A stretch of 64,000 nucleotides of DNA from assembly GCF_007671725.1 (NCBI RefSeq), contig NZ_VCNM01000001.1, positions 1,302,001-1,366,000 on the forward strand, given 5' to 3'. This DNA is from Halorubrum depositum. Lineage in GTDB: Archaea; Halobacteriota; Halobacteria; Halobacteriales; Haloferacaceae. The number at the start of each line of letters is the position of its first letter. Positions within the stretch are counted from its first letter, which is position 1. The notes beneath the pieces are model-generated. The model ran no database searches and had not been told where the DNA came from. It saw only the letters and a program-made list of their open reading frames with translations. The translations under genes and the position numbers were made by a program. Below are positions 9,021 through 17,732 of the stretch, piece by piece.

Positions 9021-10292
9021 CTACTCCGGCGCGGCGAGCTTGTAGCACATCCCGGCCTCGTCGGAGCCCTCCGGAGCGCGCTCGGCGTAGTATATCGCGT
9101 CGTCGGTGACATATGGGGCGCTCGTCACGTCGCCGCGCCCCTCGACCGCCCACGTCACCGAGCCGTCGGCGCGGTCGAGCGCGTAGAGGTGCGCGTCGTA
9201 CGAGCCGGCGAGCACGTGCTCGTTCGTCGCGGTCACGCTGCCCGTCACCCAGCCGTTCACCGGGGTGGACCACTCCTCTTCGCCGGTCGCGAGGTCAATG
9301 GCGTACACGTTGCCGTCGTGGCTCCCGACGTAGGCGGTCCCGTCGTGGACCGCGGGCGCGCACATGACCATGTCGTCGGTCTCGAACTCCCAGAGCCCCG
9401 TGCCGTCGGCGACGTCGACGGCGGTGACCGTCTCGGCCCACGACGGGACCACCGCGATTCCGCGGCTGACAGCGATCGGCGCCTTCACGTCGCCGCCGGT
9501 GTCGTACGTCCACGCGCGCTCGCGGTCGGAGAACGACCACGCGTAGACGTTGCCATCGTTGGAGCCGAACAGGAAGCGGTCGCGCTCCAGGTCGACGGCG
9601 ACCGTCGAGTGCGGGTGGTCGGTCGGCCGGTCGTCGCGCCACTCCACGTCGCCGCTCTCGGCGTCCATGACGACGACGGTCCCGCTCGGGGTCGCGTACT
9701 CGACGGCGACGTACAGCCGCCCCTCGTGGTAGGTCGGGCTGGCGGCGGCCGCGTCGCCGACGTCGGTCTGCCACAGGATCTCCCCGTCCGCGACCGAGAC
9801 CGCGGAGACGACGCCGTCGTAGGTCCCCACGTACGCCGTCCCGTCCGCGATCGCGGGGGTGCCGTGGCTCCCGCGGTCGTCGTCGGAGATCGAGGTCGAC
9901 CAGTTCGGCTCCCCGTCGGTCGCGATCGACTGAATGCGGCCCGTGTCGTCGGCGACGAGAACGTCGCCCGACGGCGCGAGCATCGGGCTCCCCTTCGAGG
10001 CCGTGTGGTCGCCGCGGTTCGCCGGCACGGCCCACTCCACGTCGACGGTCTCGGGAATCGTCGCGTCGATGTGGCCGTGGTTCCGGAGCCCCTGTCGGAA
10101 CTGCGAGGTGAGCCCCTCGGGCGACTGCGCTCGGCCGTCGAGGTCCAGCGGGAGGTCGGCGCCCTCGAAGTCGGACTCCCCGTCGTCGCCGTCGTCCGAC
10201 GGGTCGCCGCCGAGCGCGCTACAGCCAGCCAGTCCCGCGACGCCGACGCCGCCGGCGACGCGGAGCCAGTCGCGACGCGTCCGTTCGGTCAT
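9021..10292 (-). CDS. Tat-exported lipoprotein with PQQ-type beta-propeller repeats
   Basis: The 423-residue protein begins with a twin-arginine signal (RRDWLRVAGG) and a lipobox (LAGC), so it is exported folded and lipid-anchored outside the cell. After an Asp/Glu/Gly-rich linker come about seven repeats of the PQQ-enzyme/outer-membrane-assembly propeller type, for example TAYVGTYDGVVSAVSVADG and TAYVGSHDGNVYAIDLATG. These form a beta-propeller, usually a binding or scaffold module; no dehydrogenase catalytic domain is present. A TATA-like TTTTTACCC lies about 25 bases before the ATG, as for a leaderless transcript. The exact ligand or partner is unknown. Confidence 0.85.
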   Translation of the reverse strand: MTERTRRDWLRVAGGVGVAGLAGCSALGGDPSDDGDDGESDFEGADLPLDLDGRAQSPEGLTSQFRQGLRNHGHIDATIPETVDVEWAVPANRGDHTASKGSPMLAPSGDVLVADDTGRIQSIATDGEPNWSTSISDDDRGSHGTPAIADGTAYVGTYDGVVSAVSVADGEILWQTDVGDAAAASPTYHEGRLYVAVEYATPSGTVVVMDAESGDVEWRDDRPTDHPHSTVAVDLERDRFLFGSNDGNVYAWSFSDRERAWTYDTGGDVKAPIAVSRGIAVVPSWAETVTAVDVADGTGLWEFETDDMVMCAPAVHDGTAYVGSHDGNVYAIDLATGEEEWSTPVNGWVTGSVTATNEHVLAGSYDAHLYALDRADGSVTWAVEGRGDVTSAPYVTDDAIYYAERAPEGSDEAGMCYKLAAPE

Positions 10293-10408
10293 GGATCCCG
10301 GTTCGCGGGTGAGGGTAAAAAGCCATGCCGCTCGGGAGCGCGGCGGTGGGAGGGGGGCCGCCCGGAGCGAAAAGCACTCGTTGCTCGCGGCCGCACCGCA
10401 CGCCCGGT

Positions 10409-10843
10409 ATGAACTGGTCTCCGCTCCCTCCCGCGGTCGCCGCCGTCGCGGCGGCCGCGGTCGCCGTGACGCGTCGCCTCCCGCCCCTGCTCGTCGGGTC
10501 GTCGATACCGACGCCGTCGCCTGAGAGCGTCGCGCTGTACGCGCTCGGCGGGCGGTTCGTCTCGTTCCTTCTGATCTACGGCCTCCTGTTCGGGGTCGCC
10601 GTCGCCGTCGGCGCTCGTCGCGAGTCGACCGACCGCGACGCGGCGATCGTGCTGGCGACGGGGGTCCTCGCCGCGGTCGCGTACCTCGTCGCGAGCGCCG
10701 CGGTGCTGCTCGTGCTCGACCCGAGTCGCGTCCTCACGAACGCGGTCGCCGGTCTCGGGAGCAGCGCCGGCGTCGGCGTCCACCTAGCCGTCGTCACCTT
10801 CGCTGGGCTCGCGCTGGCGGATCGTCGGCAAACCGGTGCGTAA
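10409..10843 (+). CDS. Integral membrane protein, unknown
   Basis: The 144-residue protein starts MNWSPLPP and shows about four hydrophobic helices (residues about 8-22, 44-68, 80-102 and 119-137) with short polar loops. It is divergent from the propeller lipoprotein upstream. I chose the ATG at 10409 because the longer in-frame extension is Pro/Arg-rich and not membrane-like. No family recognised. Confidence 0.6.
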   Translation: MNWSPLPPAVAAVAAAAVAVTRRLPPLLVGSSIPTPSPESVALYALGGRFVSFLLIYGLLFGVAVAVGARRESTDRDAAIVLATGVLAAVAYLVASAAVLLVLDPSRVLTNAVAGLGSSAGVGVHLAVVTFAGLALADRRQTGA

Positions 10844-10956
10844 AGGACATAAAACGACGAACTGACCTTCCCGCGGCTCGTCGGGTTGAGTATGAAATTT
10901 TGCGAGGGAAGAGCGCTCCGAGAGCGTCTTCCGCATCACGGGGGTGGACCCCGGCG

Positions 10957-11028
10957 ATGCGAGGGGAGGGATTTGAACCACGGTCGCGCCAGAGGCGCTC
11001 CCTGATTCAAATCCTCCCCCCTTGTGCA
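10957..11028. repeat. Partial copy of the tRNA-Leu 3' end with an inverted second copy (att-like remnant)
   Basis: Bases 10957-10979 repeat exactly the 23 bases at 11051-11073, which are the 3' end of the adjacent tRNA-Leu gene plus one flanking base. The match then continues with one base missing. At 11004-11028 an imperfect inverted copy follows (GATTCAAATCCTCCCC against GGGGAGGGATTTGAACC), so the 72 bases can fold into a long hairpin. Duplicated tRNA 3' ends are the usual trace of site-specific integration, but no integrase is near and the copies are only 94 bases apart. Confidence 0.6.
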
Positions 11029-11051
11029 TTCGCGCGTTGTGGACGCGCTCA

Positions 11052-11135
11052 TGCGAGGGGAGGGATTTGAACCCACGGACCTCTACAGGAGCGGATCTTG
11101 AGTCCGCCGCCGTTTCCGGGCTTGGCTACCCTCGC
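11052..11135 (-). tRNA. tRNA-Leu (anticodon CAA)
   Basis: On the minus strand the 84 bases fold as a class II tRNA. The acceptor stem is GCGAGGG with CCCTCGC plus discriminator A. The D arm is GCC/GGC, the anticodon stem GCGGA/TCCGC with loop CTCAAGA (anticodon CAA, reading UUG), and the variable arm is CCT-GTAG-AGG. The T loop is TTCAAAT. The T stem GTGGG/CCCTC has one T-T mismatch. No CCA is encoded, and I see no intron in the anticodon loop. A TATA-like AAATAAAG on the minus strand lies about 30 bases upstream of the 5' end. Confidence 0.93.
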
Positions 11136-11216
11136 ACGCACTCGACGATTCAGCGTCGCTCCTCTTTATTTCGTCGGTTAGGTGCGGCCGAGCCGGGCTC
11201 GGTCCCGTGGATCGCC

Positions 11217-12134
11217 TCACAGCGCGATCATCGACACGCCGACGACGGCGAGGGCGGCGGCGACGAGGCGGACGCGGAAGTAGCGCTCGCCGAGGACGAT
11301 TCCGCCGAGCACGACGGCGATAATCGCCTGCGTGTTGATCACCGGCGAGGCGACGCTCGCGGGGAGCGACGCGAAGGCGACGGTGGTGAGGTGCTCGCCG
11401 AGCGCGACGAGCGCGCCGGCCGCGACGAACTTCGGCGCGTCGCGGCGGCTGACCGTCGGCGGAGTGCGGAGCGCGCTCGGAAGCAGCACGAGCCCGGCCC
11501 CCGCGAGGAGCAGCGGCACCCACAGCGTCCCGGGGATCGCGAGCTCCTGGAGGGCCACGCGCTTCCCGAGATCGGCGAGGGCGTAACACGCCGCGCTCAC
11601 CAAGGCGAGCTGAGCGGGCCGGGAGTGGACGGCGCCGACCAAGGGCGCGAGCAGGCTCCCCGGCTCGTAGTTCGCGACGTACACCGCCGCGGTGGCGACG
11701 ACGACGCCGGCCACCTGTATCGGCGCGAGCACCTCGCCGAGCAACAGCACCTCAAGGGGGAGCACGAACATCGGGACGACCTTGTTGATCGGGGTCACGT
11801 AGGAGACGTCGCCGTGAGCGATCGCCCGGAGGAAGAGCACGAACGCGGCCGCGGTCGCAGCCGCGGTGCCGGCGACGACGGCGACCGCCGCGGGGTCGAC
11901 CGCCGCCAGCGACCGCGCGAGCGTCCCGGGCGCGCCGAGCGGATCGGCCGCGAGTGCCGCCCCGCCGAGGTCGTTCGTCGCGACGGTCACGGGGAGGAAC
12001 CACGCGATCGCCGACGCGTTGATCAGCACCGTGAGTCCCGCGGGCGGATAGCCCGAAAAGGAGCGCTTGAGCACGAAGATGTACGCCCCCCAGACGACCG
12101 CGGCCCCGAGCGCGGAGAGGAGACCGAGTTCCAT
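11217..12134 (-). CDS. EamA/DMT-family transporter
   Basis: The 305-residue protein is a ten-helix drug/metabolite transporter superfamily member made of two EamA repeats. The first starts [19 protein letters not shown]; the second, from about residue 170, includes [17 protein letters not shown]. Each repeat ends with a typical run such as [17 protein letters not shown] or [19 protein letters not shown]. Members export metabolites, amino acids or sugars; the substrate cannot be told. The start ATG begins the hydrophobic protein directly. An open frame continues far upstream but is only antisense to the DUF309 and deacylase genes. Confidence 0.8.
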   Translation of the reverse strand: MELGLLSALGAAVVWGAYIFVLKRSFSGYPPAGLTVLINASAIAWFLPVTVATNDLGGAALAADPLGAPGTLARSLAAVDPAAVAVVAGTAAATAAAFVLFLRAIAHGDVSYVTPINKVVPMFVLPLEVLLLGEVLAPIQVAGVVVATAAVYVANYEPGSLLAPLVGAVHSRPAQLALVSAACYALADLGKRVALQELAIPGTLWVPLLLAGAGLVLLPSALRTPPTVSRRDAPKFVAAGALVALGEHLTTVAFASLPASVASPVINTQAIIAVVLGGIVLGERYFRVRLVAAALAVVGVSMIAL

Positions 12135-12263
12135 CGATCGACCCGACTCCCGGTCGGGGAAAGAAGCGTTCGATTCCCGACCGCGTCGCGCGAGCGGACC
12201 TGGCGACGGCCGACGGGGACGAGCCGCGAAACGGTTAGGTCGCTGGGCCCGAGAGGCGTCCGC

Positions 12264-12818
12264 ATGGACGAGCACACCCGTGACCCCGGCGTCGCCCCGC
12301 CGCTCGGGGACCCGACCGGGTGGCACGCGGCCGACGGGGAGGGCGACTCGGCCGCTGGCGACGCGGACGCCGCCCCCGACGACGCCCGGCTCGCCGGCGG
12401 CCACTGGGAGCACGCCACGCTGCGCCGGGCGACCGAACACGGAGTCCGGCTGTTCAACGCCGGCGCGTACCACGAGTCGCACGACTGCTTCGAGGACGAG
12501 TGGTACAACTACGGGAGCGGGACCACGGAGAGCGCCTATCTCCACGGGATGGTGCAGGTCGCGGCGGGCGCGTACAAGCGCGTCGACTTCGAGAGCGACG
12601 ACGGGATGCGGTCGCTGTTCGAGACCGCGCTGGAGTACCTCCGGGGCGTCCCGGACGACTTCTACGGCGTCGACGTCGCCGAGGTGCGCGCGACGCTCCG
12701 AGACGCGCTCGGCGATCCGGCCGCGATCGACGGGTGGAAGATCCCGCTGGACGACGCCCGCCCGGAGGCGTATCCGGCCGACTACGAGTACGCCGAGCGG
12801 ATCGACGAGGCGCACTGA
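12264..12818 (+). CDS. DUF309 domain protein
   Basis: The 184-residue protein has an acidic, low-complexity N-terminus (about 45 residues), then a helical DUF309 domain. The hallmark runs are [19 protein letters not shown] and [15 protein letters not shown], with the HE(S)HDxFED motif typical of the family. DUF309 proteins are small and all-helical, with no established biochemical role. It lies head to head with the EamA transporter and 69 bases before the deacylase gene on the same strand, so a short operon is possible. Confidence 0.85.
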   Translation: MDEHTRDPGVAPPLGDPTGWHAADGEGDSAAGDADAAPDDARLAGGHWEHATLRRATEHGVRLFNAGAYHESHDCFEDEWYNYGSGTTESAYLHGMVQVAAGAYKRVDFESDDGMRSLFETALEYLRGVPDDFYGVDVAEVRATLRDALGDPAAIDGWKIPLDDARPEAYPADYEYAERIDEAH

Positions 12819-12887
12819 GCGGTCCGTGCGGCGCGGGCGACCGCGCCGATCCGAACGCGACTTATCCGCCGAGCGCCTCGTGCGGAT

Positions 12888-13691
12888 ATGGACGTGTACG
12901 AACTGGGCGAGGGCAAGCCCGAGGTCGCGGTCGTCGGCGCGATCCACGGCGACGAGCCCTGCGGCGCCCGAGCGATCCGACGGCTCCGCGACAGCGACCT
13001 CGACGTCGAGCGCCCCGTGCGGCTGATCGTCGCCAACGAGGCGGCGCTCGACGCCGGGGTGCGCTACCTCGACGCCGACCTCAACCGGGCGTTCCCGGGC
13101 GACCCGGACTCGGACGCCCACGAGGAGCGGCTGGCCGCCGAGCTGGCGGCCGAGGTCGAGGGGTGTACCACCCTCGCGATCCACTCGACGCAGTCGTCGG
13201 CCGAGCCGTTCGCGGTGATCGACTCGATGGACGAGGTCACCCGCGCGGTCGCCCCCCACCTCCCGGTCGACGTCGTCATCGAGACGGACGCGTTCACCGA
13301 GGGCCGGCTCATCGAGCACCCGCACACGCTCGAGGTGGAGGCCGGCCTGCAGGGCTCGGACGGGGCCGCCGACAACGCCTACTGGCTGACGCGGGCGTTC
13401 CTGGCCGCCACCGGCGCGCTCCCGGCGCCGGGAGCCGACGACGTCGTCGACGCGGGCGGCCGCGACGACGTCGAGGTGTTCCGGCTCCGCGACCGGATCC
13501 CGAAGCCGGAGGCCGAGGAGTACGAGGTGTTCGCGCGCAACTTCGAGCGCGTCGAGGTCGGCGAGGCCTTCGCGGCCGCCGGCGACGAGCAGCTCCGCGC
13601 CGACGAGCCGTTCTACCCCGTGTTGCTCTCGCCGTACGGCTACCGCGACCAGTTCGGCTACGTCGCCGACCGAGTCGGAACGATCGAGTGA
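12888..13691 (+). CDS. Succinylglutamate desuccinylase/aspartoacylase family protein
   Basis: The 267-residue protein is a zinc-dependent M14-like deacylase. The metal motif GAIHGDEPCGARA gives His and Glu, and the third ligand lies in LAIHSTQSS. DLNRAFPGDP carries the substrate-binding Asn-Arg pair, and VEAGLQGSD the likely catalytic glutamate. Family members remove acyl groups from N-acyl amino acids such as N-acetylaspartate or N-succinylglutamate; the actual substrate is not clear. A TATA-like GACTTATCC lies 25-30 bases before the ATG, so the transcript is probably leaderless. It converges on the cupin gene. Confidence 0.82.
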   Translation: MDVYELGEGKPEVAVVGAIHGDEPCGARAIRRLRDSDLDVERPVRLIVANEAALDAGVRYLDADLNRAFPGDPDSDAHEERLAAELAAEVEGCTTLAIHSTQSSAEPFAVIDSMDEVTRAVAPHLPVDVVIETDAFTEGRLIEHPHTLEVEAGLQGSDGAADNAYWLTRAFLAATGALPAPGADDVVDAGGRDDVEVFRLRDRIPKPEAEEYEVFARNFERVEVGEAFAAAGDEQLRADEPFYPVLLSPYGYRDQFGYVADRVGTIE

Positions 13692-13715
13692 CCGCGGGCG
13701 TGCGGGCGGGAGAGC

Positions 13716-14126
13716 CTACTCGACGAGTTCGATCTCGTCGTCGCCGTTCGGCACCGCGCAGATGAACGCGCCCGGCTCGTCGCCGTCGTTCCGGTACCAG
13801 TGCTCGACGCCCGCCGGGATGAGGAGCGCGTCGCCAGGGGAGACGACGTGCTCCGTCTCGCCGATCCCCACCACGTACTCGCCGGCGAGCACGTACTGCT
13901 CGTGTTCGACCGCGTTCGTGTGGCGGGGGACCGCGGCGCCGGGCGCGAGCTCGAACCGCCGCATCGCGAAGTTCGGGGCGCCGTCCGACGCGTCGAGGAG
14001 CACGCCCTTCCGGAGCCCGTCGGCGGCGTCGACCGCCTCGTAACCGATCTCGTCGCCGCGCTTCACGACCGCGTCCGACGCGGCTGCGGCCGCGTCGTCG
14101 GTGGTGGCGTTGGTGGCGTCGTCCAT
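13716..14126 (-). CDS. Cupin-2 domain protein
   Basis: The 136-residue protein has a single cupin barrel. Motif 1 is VPRHTNAVEHEQYVLAGE, giving the two His and one Glu metal ligands; motif 2 is PGDALLIPAGVEHWYRN, giving the last His. Before it lies a short Asp/Ala-rich N-terminus. Small cupins of this kind act as metal-binding regulators, isomerases or dioxygenases, and the role here is unknown. A good TATA box (GCTTATAACC) lies about 25 bases before the ATG. Confidence 0.85.
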   Translation of the reverse strand: MDDATNATTDDAAAAASDAVVKRGDEIGYEAVDAADGLRKGVLLDASDGAPNFAMRRFELAPGAAVPRHTNAVEHEQYVLAGEYVVGIGETEHVVSPGDALLIPAGVEHWYRNDGDEPGAFICAVPNGDDEIELVE

Positions 14127-14320
14127 ACCGACCGATCGGCGGCGGGGCGGTTATAAGCGACGGCGAGCGAGTCGGCGTCGCGATTTCCGGAGATCGCCGC
14201 ACGCCTCGGAGCCGTCGCCCGCCGATCCCGAAGCCGTCGCGCTCCGGCCTCGAAGCCGCTGTCACGCATTCTCGTCGCCACCCCCGGACGTTTAACCGCC
14301 CACCCGACTAACTCGATGAC

Positions 14321-15502
14321 ATGCGAGGACTCAAAATCGGGACCGTGCTCGGGATCCCGGTCAGGCTCAACTGGACGTTCCTGATCGTGTTGCCGCTGTT
14401 CGCCTACCTCATCGGGTCGCAGGTCGAGATGATCGCAGACGTGATGAACGAGGCGCTCGGCGCCGGCATCGACCCCGCCGCGCTCGCCGGCGGGCTCACG
14501 CCGTGGATCCTCGGGCTGTCGGCGGCGCTGGGGCTGTTCGCGGGCGTCCTCCTCCACGAGTTCGGCCACTCGGTCGTCGCCATGCGATACGGCTACGAGA
14601 TCGAGTCGATCACGCTGTGGCTGCTCGGCGGGCTCGCCAGCTTCACCGAGTTCCCGGAGGACTGGAAACACGAGTTCTGGATCGCGGTGGCGGGCCCGAT
14701 CGTCAGCGTCGCGGTCGGCGTCGGCTGTTACGCCGTGTTCGTCCTGGCGCCGGCCGGGTCGAACGCCGTCCTCTTCGTCTTCGGCTACCTCGCGCTGCTG
14801 AACGTGGTGCTCGCCGTCTTCAACATGCTCCCCGCGTTCCCGATGGACGGGGGGCGCGTCCTCCGGGCGCTGTTGGCACGGAACCAGCCGCACGCGCAGG
14901 CGACCCAGCGCGCCGCCGCGGTCGGGAAGGCGTTCGCGTTCGTCATGGGGATCATCGGGCTGCTCAACTTCCAGCTGCTGTTGATCGTCCTCGCCTTCTT
15001 CATCTACATCGCCGCCTCCGGCGAGGCCCAGCAGACGACACTGAAGGCCGCCTTCGAGGACGTGACCGTCGGCGACGTGATGACCGGGCGCGAGGAACTC
15101 CACACCGTGGCGGAGGACACCTCCGTCGCCGAGCTGATGAGCCGGATGTTCGAGGAGCGGCACACGGGTTACCCCGTGCTCCGCGGCGACGACCTCGTCG
15201 GGATGGTGACCTTAGAGGACGCGCGGTCGGTCCGCGAGGTGGAGCGCGACGCGTACACCGTCGGCGACGTGATGGCGACGAACGTGGTCGCGGTCGGCCC
15301 GGAGACGGACGCGATGACCGCGCTCCAGACGATGCAGGAGCACGGCGTCGGGCGCCTCCCCGTCGTCGACCGCGAGGAGCGACTCGTCGGGATCATCTCC
15401 CGATCGGACCTGATGACCGCGTTCAACATCATCCAGACGGGCGGCACCCCGAGCATCATCAGCGGGCGGCGACAGATCGGCGACGACCCCGACGTGTTCT
15501 GA
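14321..15502 (+). CDS. Site-2 protease family (M50) metalloprotease with CBS domains
   Basis: The 393-residue protein is an intramembrane zinc protease. HEFGH at residues 79-83 gives two zinc ligands and the catalytic Glu80. NMLPAFPMDGGRVLRA supplies the third ligand, Asp176, in another membrane helix. About six hydrophobic helices span residues 15-230. Two CBS domains follow (from about 248 and 308; DVMTGREELHTV and VGDVMATNVVAVG), which usually bind adenine nucleotides and adjust activity. It would cut membrane-bound regulators or clear signal peptides. A TATA-like CGTTTAACC lies about 28 bases upstream of the ATG. Confidence 0.92.
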   Translation: MRGLKIGTVLGIPVRLNWTFLIVLPLFAYLIGSQVEMIADVMNEALGAGIDPAALAGGLTPWILGLSAALGLFAGVLLHEFGHSVVAMRYGYEIESITLWLLGGLASFTEFPEDWKHEFWIAVAGPIVSVAVGVGCYAVFVLAPAGSNAVLFVFGYLALLNVVLAVFNMLPAFPMDGGRVLRALLARNQPHAQATQRAAAVGKAFAFVMGIIGLLNFQLLLIVLAFFIYIAASGEAQQTTLKAAFEDVTVGDVMTGREELHTVAEDTSVAELMSRMFEERHTGYPVLRGDDLVGMVTLEDARSVREVERDAYTVGDVMATNVVAVGPETDAMTALQTMQEHGVGRLPVVDREERLVGIISRSDLMTAFNIIQTGGTPSIISGRRQIGDDPDVF

Positions 15503-15627
15503 GACGGACCGAGCCCGCGTCGCGTCCGGCGGCTCGGGAGCGGGCGTCGATCGGGAGACTGGGGGCGATCGCCGGTCGTCGACCGTCGACCGAAAGCGAC
15601 TCGGCGTCGACGGCCCTACCGACGCCC

Positions 15628-15894
15628 ATGAGCGATTCGGACTCCGCAGTCCCCGTCACGGTGTACACTCGCGAGGAGTGCACCCTCTGTGACGCCGCAC
15701 GGGAGACGATCGAGGAGACCGCCGCGGGGCTCGACGTGGCGATCGACCTCGAGATGGTCGACGTCGACGAGGACCCCGCGCTCGCGGACGAGTACGGCGA
15801 GCGCGTCCCCTACGTGCTGATCGACGGGCACCCGGCGTTCAAGTACGAGGTCGACGAGCGCGAGCTGCGGCTGAAGCTGCTCGCGGCGTCCTGA
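15628..15894 (+). CDS. Glutaredoxin-like (thioredoxin-fold) small protein
   Basis: The 88-residue protein has a thioredoxin fold: VTVYTREECTLCDAARETIE, with the redox-active CxxC as CTLC, followed by VDVDEDPALADEYGERVPYVLIDG, with the cis-proline motif VPY. It fits the glutaredoxin-like DUF836 group. It would carry out thiol-disulfide exchange in the cytoplasm; a glutathione partner is unlikely because haloarchaea use other thiols such as gamma-glutamylcysteine (family knowledge). It follows the M50 protease on the same strand with a gap of about 125 bases. Confidence 0.85.
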   Translation: MSDSDSAVPVTVYTREECTLCDAARETIEETAAGLDVAIDLEMVDVDEDPALADEYGERVPYVLIDGHPAFKYEVDERELRLKLLAAS

Positions 15895-15931
15895 GAGGGA
15901 GAAAAATCGGTTCGGCGACCGACCGAGACCC

Positions 15932-17614
15932 CTACGCGACCGTCTCCTCGCCGGCGCCCGGGGCGTTCGCCTTCACCCTCGTGACGGCCTCGACCGCGTT
16001 CGACCGGGAGGCGTACCCCTCGCCCGAGTCGGCGACGACGTTGCCGTTGCGGTGCCGGAGCCGCCAGCGCCACTCCTCGCTCGCGTCCTCGTAGATCTCG
16101 AAGGCCGCGTCGCCGACCTCCAGCACGGACGCGTCCGGCGCGTAGTCGCGGACGCGCTCGATCGCGTCCTCCGCGCCGGACTTCGAGGCGTACCCCTCGC
16201 CCGAGTCGGCGATAACGTTCCCGTTGCGGTGCCGGAGCCGCCAGCGGTAGTCGCCGCCCCTGTCCTCGTACAGCTCGAAGGTCGCGCTCGCGTCGCTCGC
16301 GCCCGCTGCCGCGTCCTCGGCGTCGAGGTCGTCGAGGGCGGCCTCGGCGGCGTTCGACCGCACGCTGTCGAGCCCCTGACGGGCCTTCGAGCGCGAGGAG
16401 TATCCCTCGCCCGAGTCGGCGAGCACGTTCCCGTTCTCGTGGATGAGCCGCCAGCGCCACTCGCCGGCGGCGTCGCGGAACATCTCGAAGGCCGTCGGAT
16501 CGACCCGGAGGTAGTCCGCGGCGGCGACGTGCTCGCGGACCCTCGCGAGCGCGCGCTTCGCGTTCGACTTCGAGGCGTACCCCTCGCCGGAGTCGCCGAC
16601 GACGTTCCCGTTGTCGTGCCGGAGCCGCCAGCGCCACTCCTCGCTCGCGTCCTCGAACAGCTCGAACGTCGCCGCGCTCTCGATCGACTCGTCCTCGCTC
16701 GGAACCGCCACGTCCGGCGCCGCGGCGTCCTCGGGCTCCGGGCCGTCGTCCGCCGCGACGGCCGCCGCCTCCTCGACCGGCGTCTCGATCCGGAGGATCC
16801 CGGCGCCGAGCGCGTTCCGCCGGACGCTGTGGAGCCCCTGCTGGGCCTTCCCGCGGCTGCTGTACCCCTGTCCGGACGTCGCGACGACGTTGCCGTTGCG
16901 GTGCCGGAGCCGCCAGCGCGGCTTCCCGCTCGCGTCCTCGAACAGCTCGAAGCGCGCCTTGCTCTCGCGGAGCGACTCGGTCTCGGCGCGCGCGGCCGCG
17001 GCCTCCGCGTCGAGGCCCTCGGCCCGCTCCTCCGCGGCGGCCAGCTCCTCGCGCGTCGACGCGAGTTCGCCCTCCGTCGACGCGAGCTCCTCCCGCGTCG
17101 CCTCCAGCTCGGCGCTCGTCTCGTCGCGCTCGGCCGTGGCGGCGTCCGTCTCGCCTCGCATCCGCTCGTAATCCTCGTACACCGGGTCGGAGAGCAGCGG
17201 GACGACCGTCCCCGCGAGCCCGATGAGGAGCAGTCCGACCCCGTACAGCGCGATCACGGTCGAATCGCCGGACGCGGTGAACCACCCCTCCGGGAAGATG
17301 TTCACGAACCACACCACGCCGAGGACGCTCACCGCGGTCCCGAGGTAGCCGAGATAGGTCCCCGTTCGGCGGAGCGGGAACCGGATCACGGCCCCGAGCA
17401 TGATGAACGGCGGCGCCAGCGCGGCCAGCGCGTACGCGATGCCGCGGGTCGACGTCGCAGATTCGGTGAGGAAGAACAGCGCGACCCCGGCCAGCCCGAG
17501 CAGAACCCCGAACCCGAACAGCCAGTAGCCGTTCACCTCGTCGTTCGTGGTCGGCGTGCCGATCCGCCGCGCGTACAGTCCGCCGCCTCGGTCCGGCCGA
17601 TCATCTGTTGCCAT
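15932..17614 (-). CDS. Membrane protein with coiled coil and five DUF1508 (YegP-type) repeats
   Basis: The 560-residue protein has three parts. Residues about 20-135 hold four hydrophobic helices. Residues about 145-215 form a long Glu/Ala-rich coiled coil (repeats like ELASTREELAAAEERAE). The rest is five DUF1508 repeats of 50-60 residues, each with an F-E-[LMI]-[YF]-[ER]-D-x6-WRWRL-hxNGNVxxxSGEGY core. YegP-type domains are usually found singly or in pairs and have no firm function. The start at 17614 is set by a TATA box (CCACTTATAACC) 26-30 bases upstream; the 16 extra codons further up would lie before the transcript start. Confidence 0.85.
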   Translation of the reverse strand: MATDDRPDRGGGLYARRIGTPTTNDEVNGYWLFGFGVLLGLAGVALFFLTESATSTRGIAYALAALAPPFIMLGAVIRFPLRRTGTYLGYLGTAVSVLGVVWFVNIFPEGWFTASGDSTVIALYGVGLLLIGLAGTVVPLLSDPVYEDYERMRGETDAATAERDETSAELEATREELASTEGELASTREELAAAEERAEGLDAEAAAARAETESLRESKARFELFEDASGKPRWRLRHRNGNVVATSGQGYSSRGKAQQGLHSVRRNALGAGILRIETPVEEAAAVAADDGPEPEDAAAPDVAVPSEDESIESAATFELFEDASEEWRWRLRHDNGNVVGDSGEGYASKSNAKRALARVREHVAAADYLRVDPTAFEMFRDAAGEWRWRLIHENGNVLADSGEGYSSRSKARQGLDSVRSNAAEAALDDLDAEDAAAGASDASATFELYEDRGGDYRWRLRHRNGNVIADSGEGYASKSGAEDAIERVRDYAPDASVLEVGDAAFEIYEDASEEWRWRLRHRNGNVVADSGEGYASRSNAVEAVTRVKANAPGAGEETVA

Positions 17615-17732
17615 GAGTTCGGAGACTCCGGCCGTCCGGTTATAAGTGGTGGTGTGTGACACAATAACATATACCTAGTACCGGACTACCGCGACCCGAG
17701 CGTTTACCCGTCGAACGGTCCCTCGTAGGGGT

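Noticed and set aside
10784-11029. Open frame on the minus strand across the tRNA-flanking repeat
   Set aside because: It consists largely of translated tRNA-like repeat and antisense of the membrane-protein gene, with no promoter or protein-like composition.
11022-12263. Long plus-strand frame through tRNA-Leu and antisense to the EamA gene
   Set aside because: It reads through the tRNA and a real gene on the other strand; only its end, from 12264 (DUF309), is a real protein.
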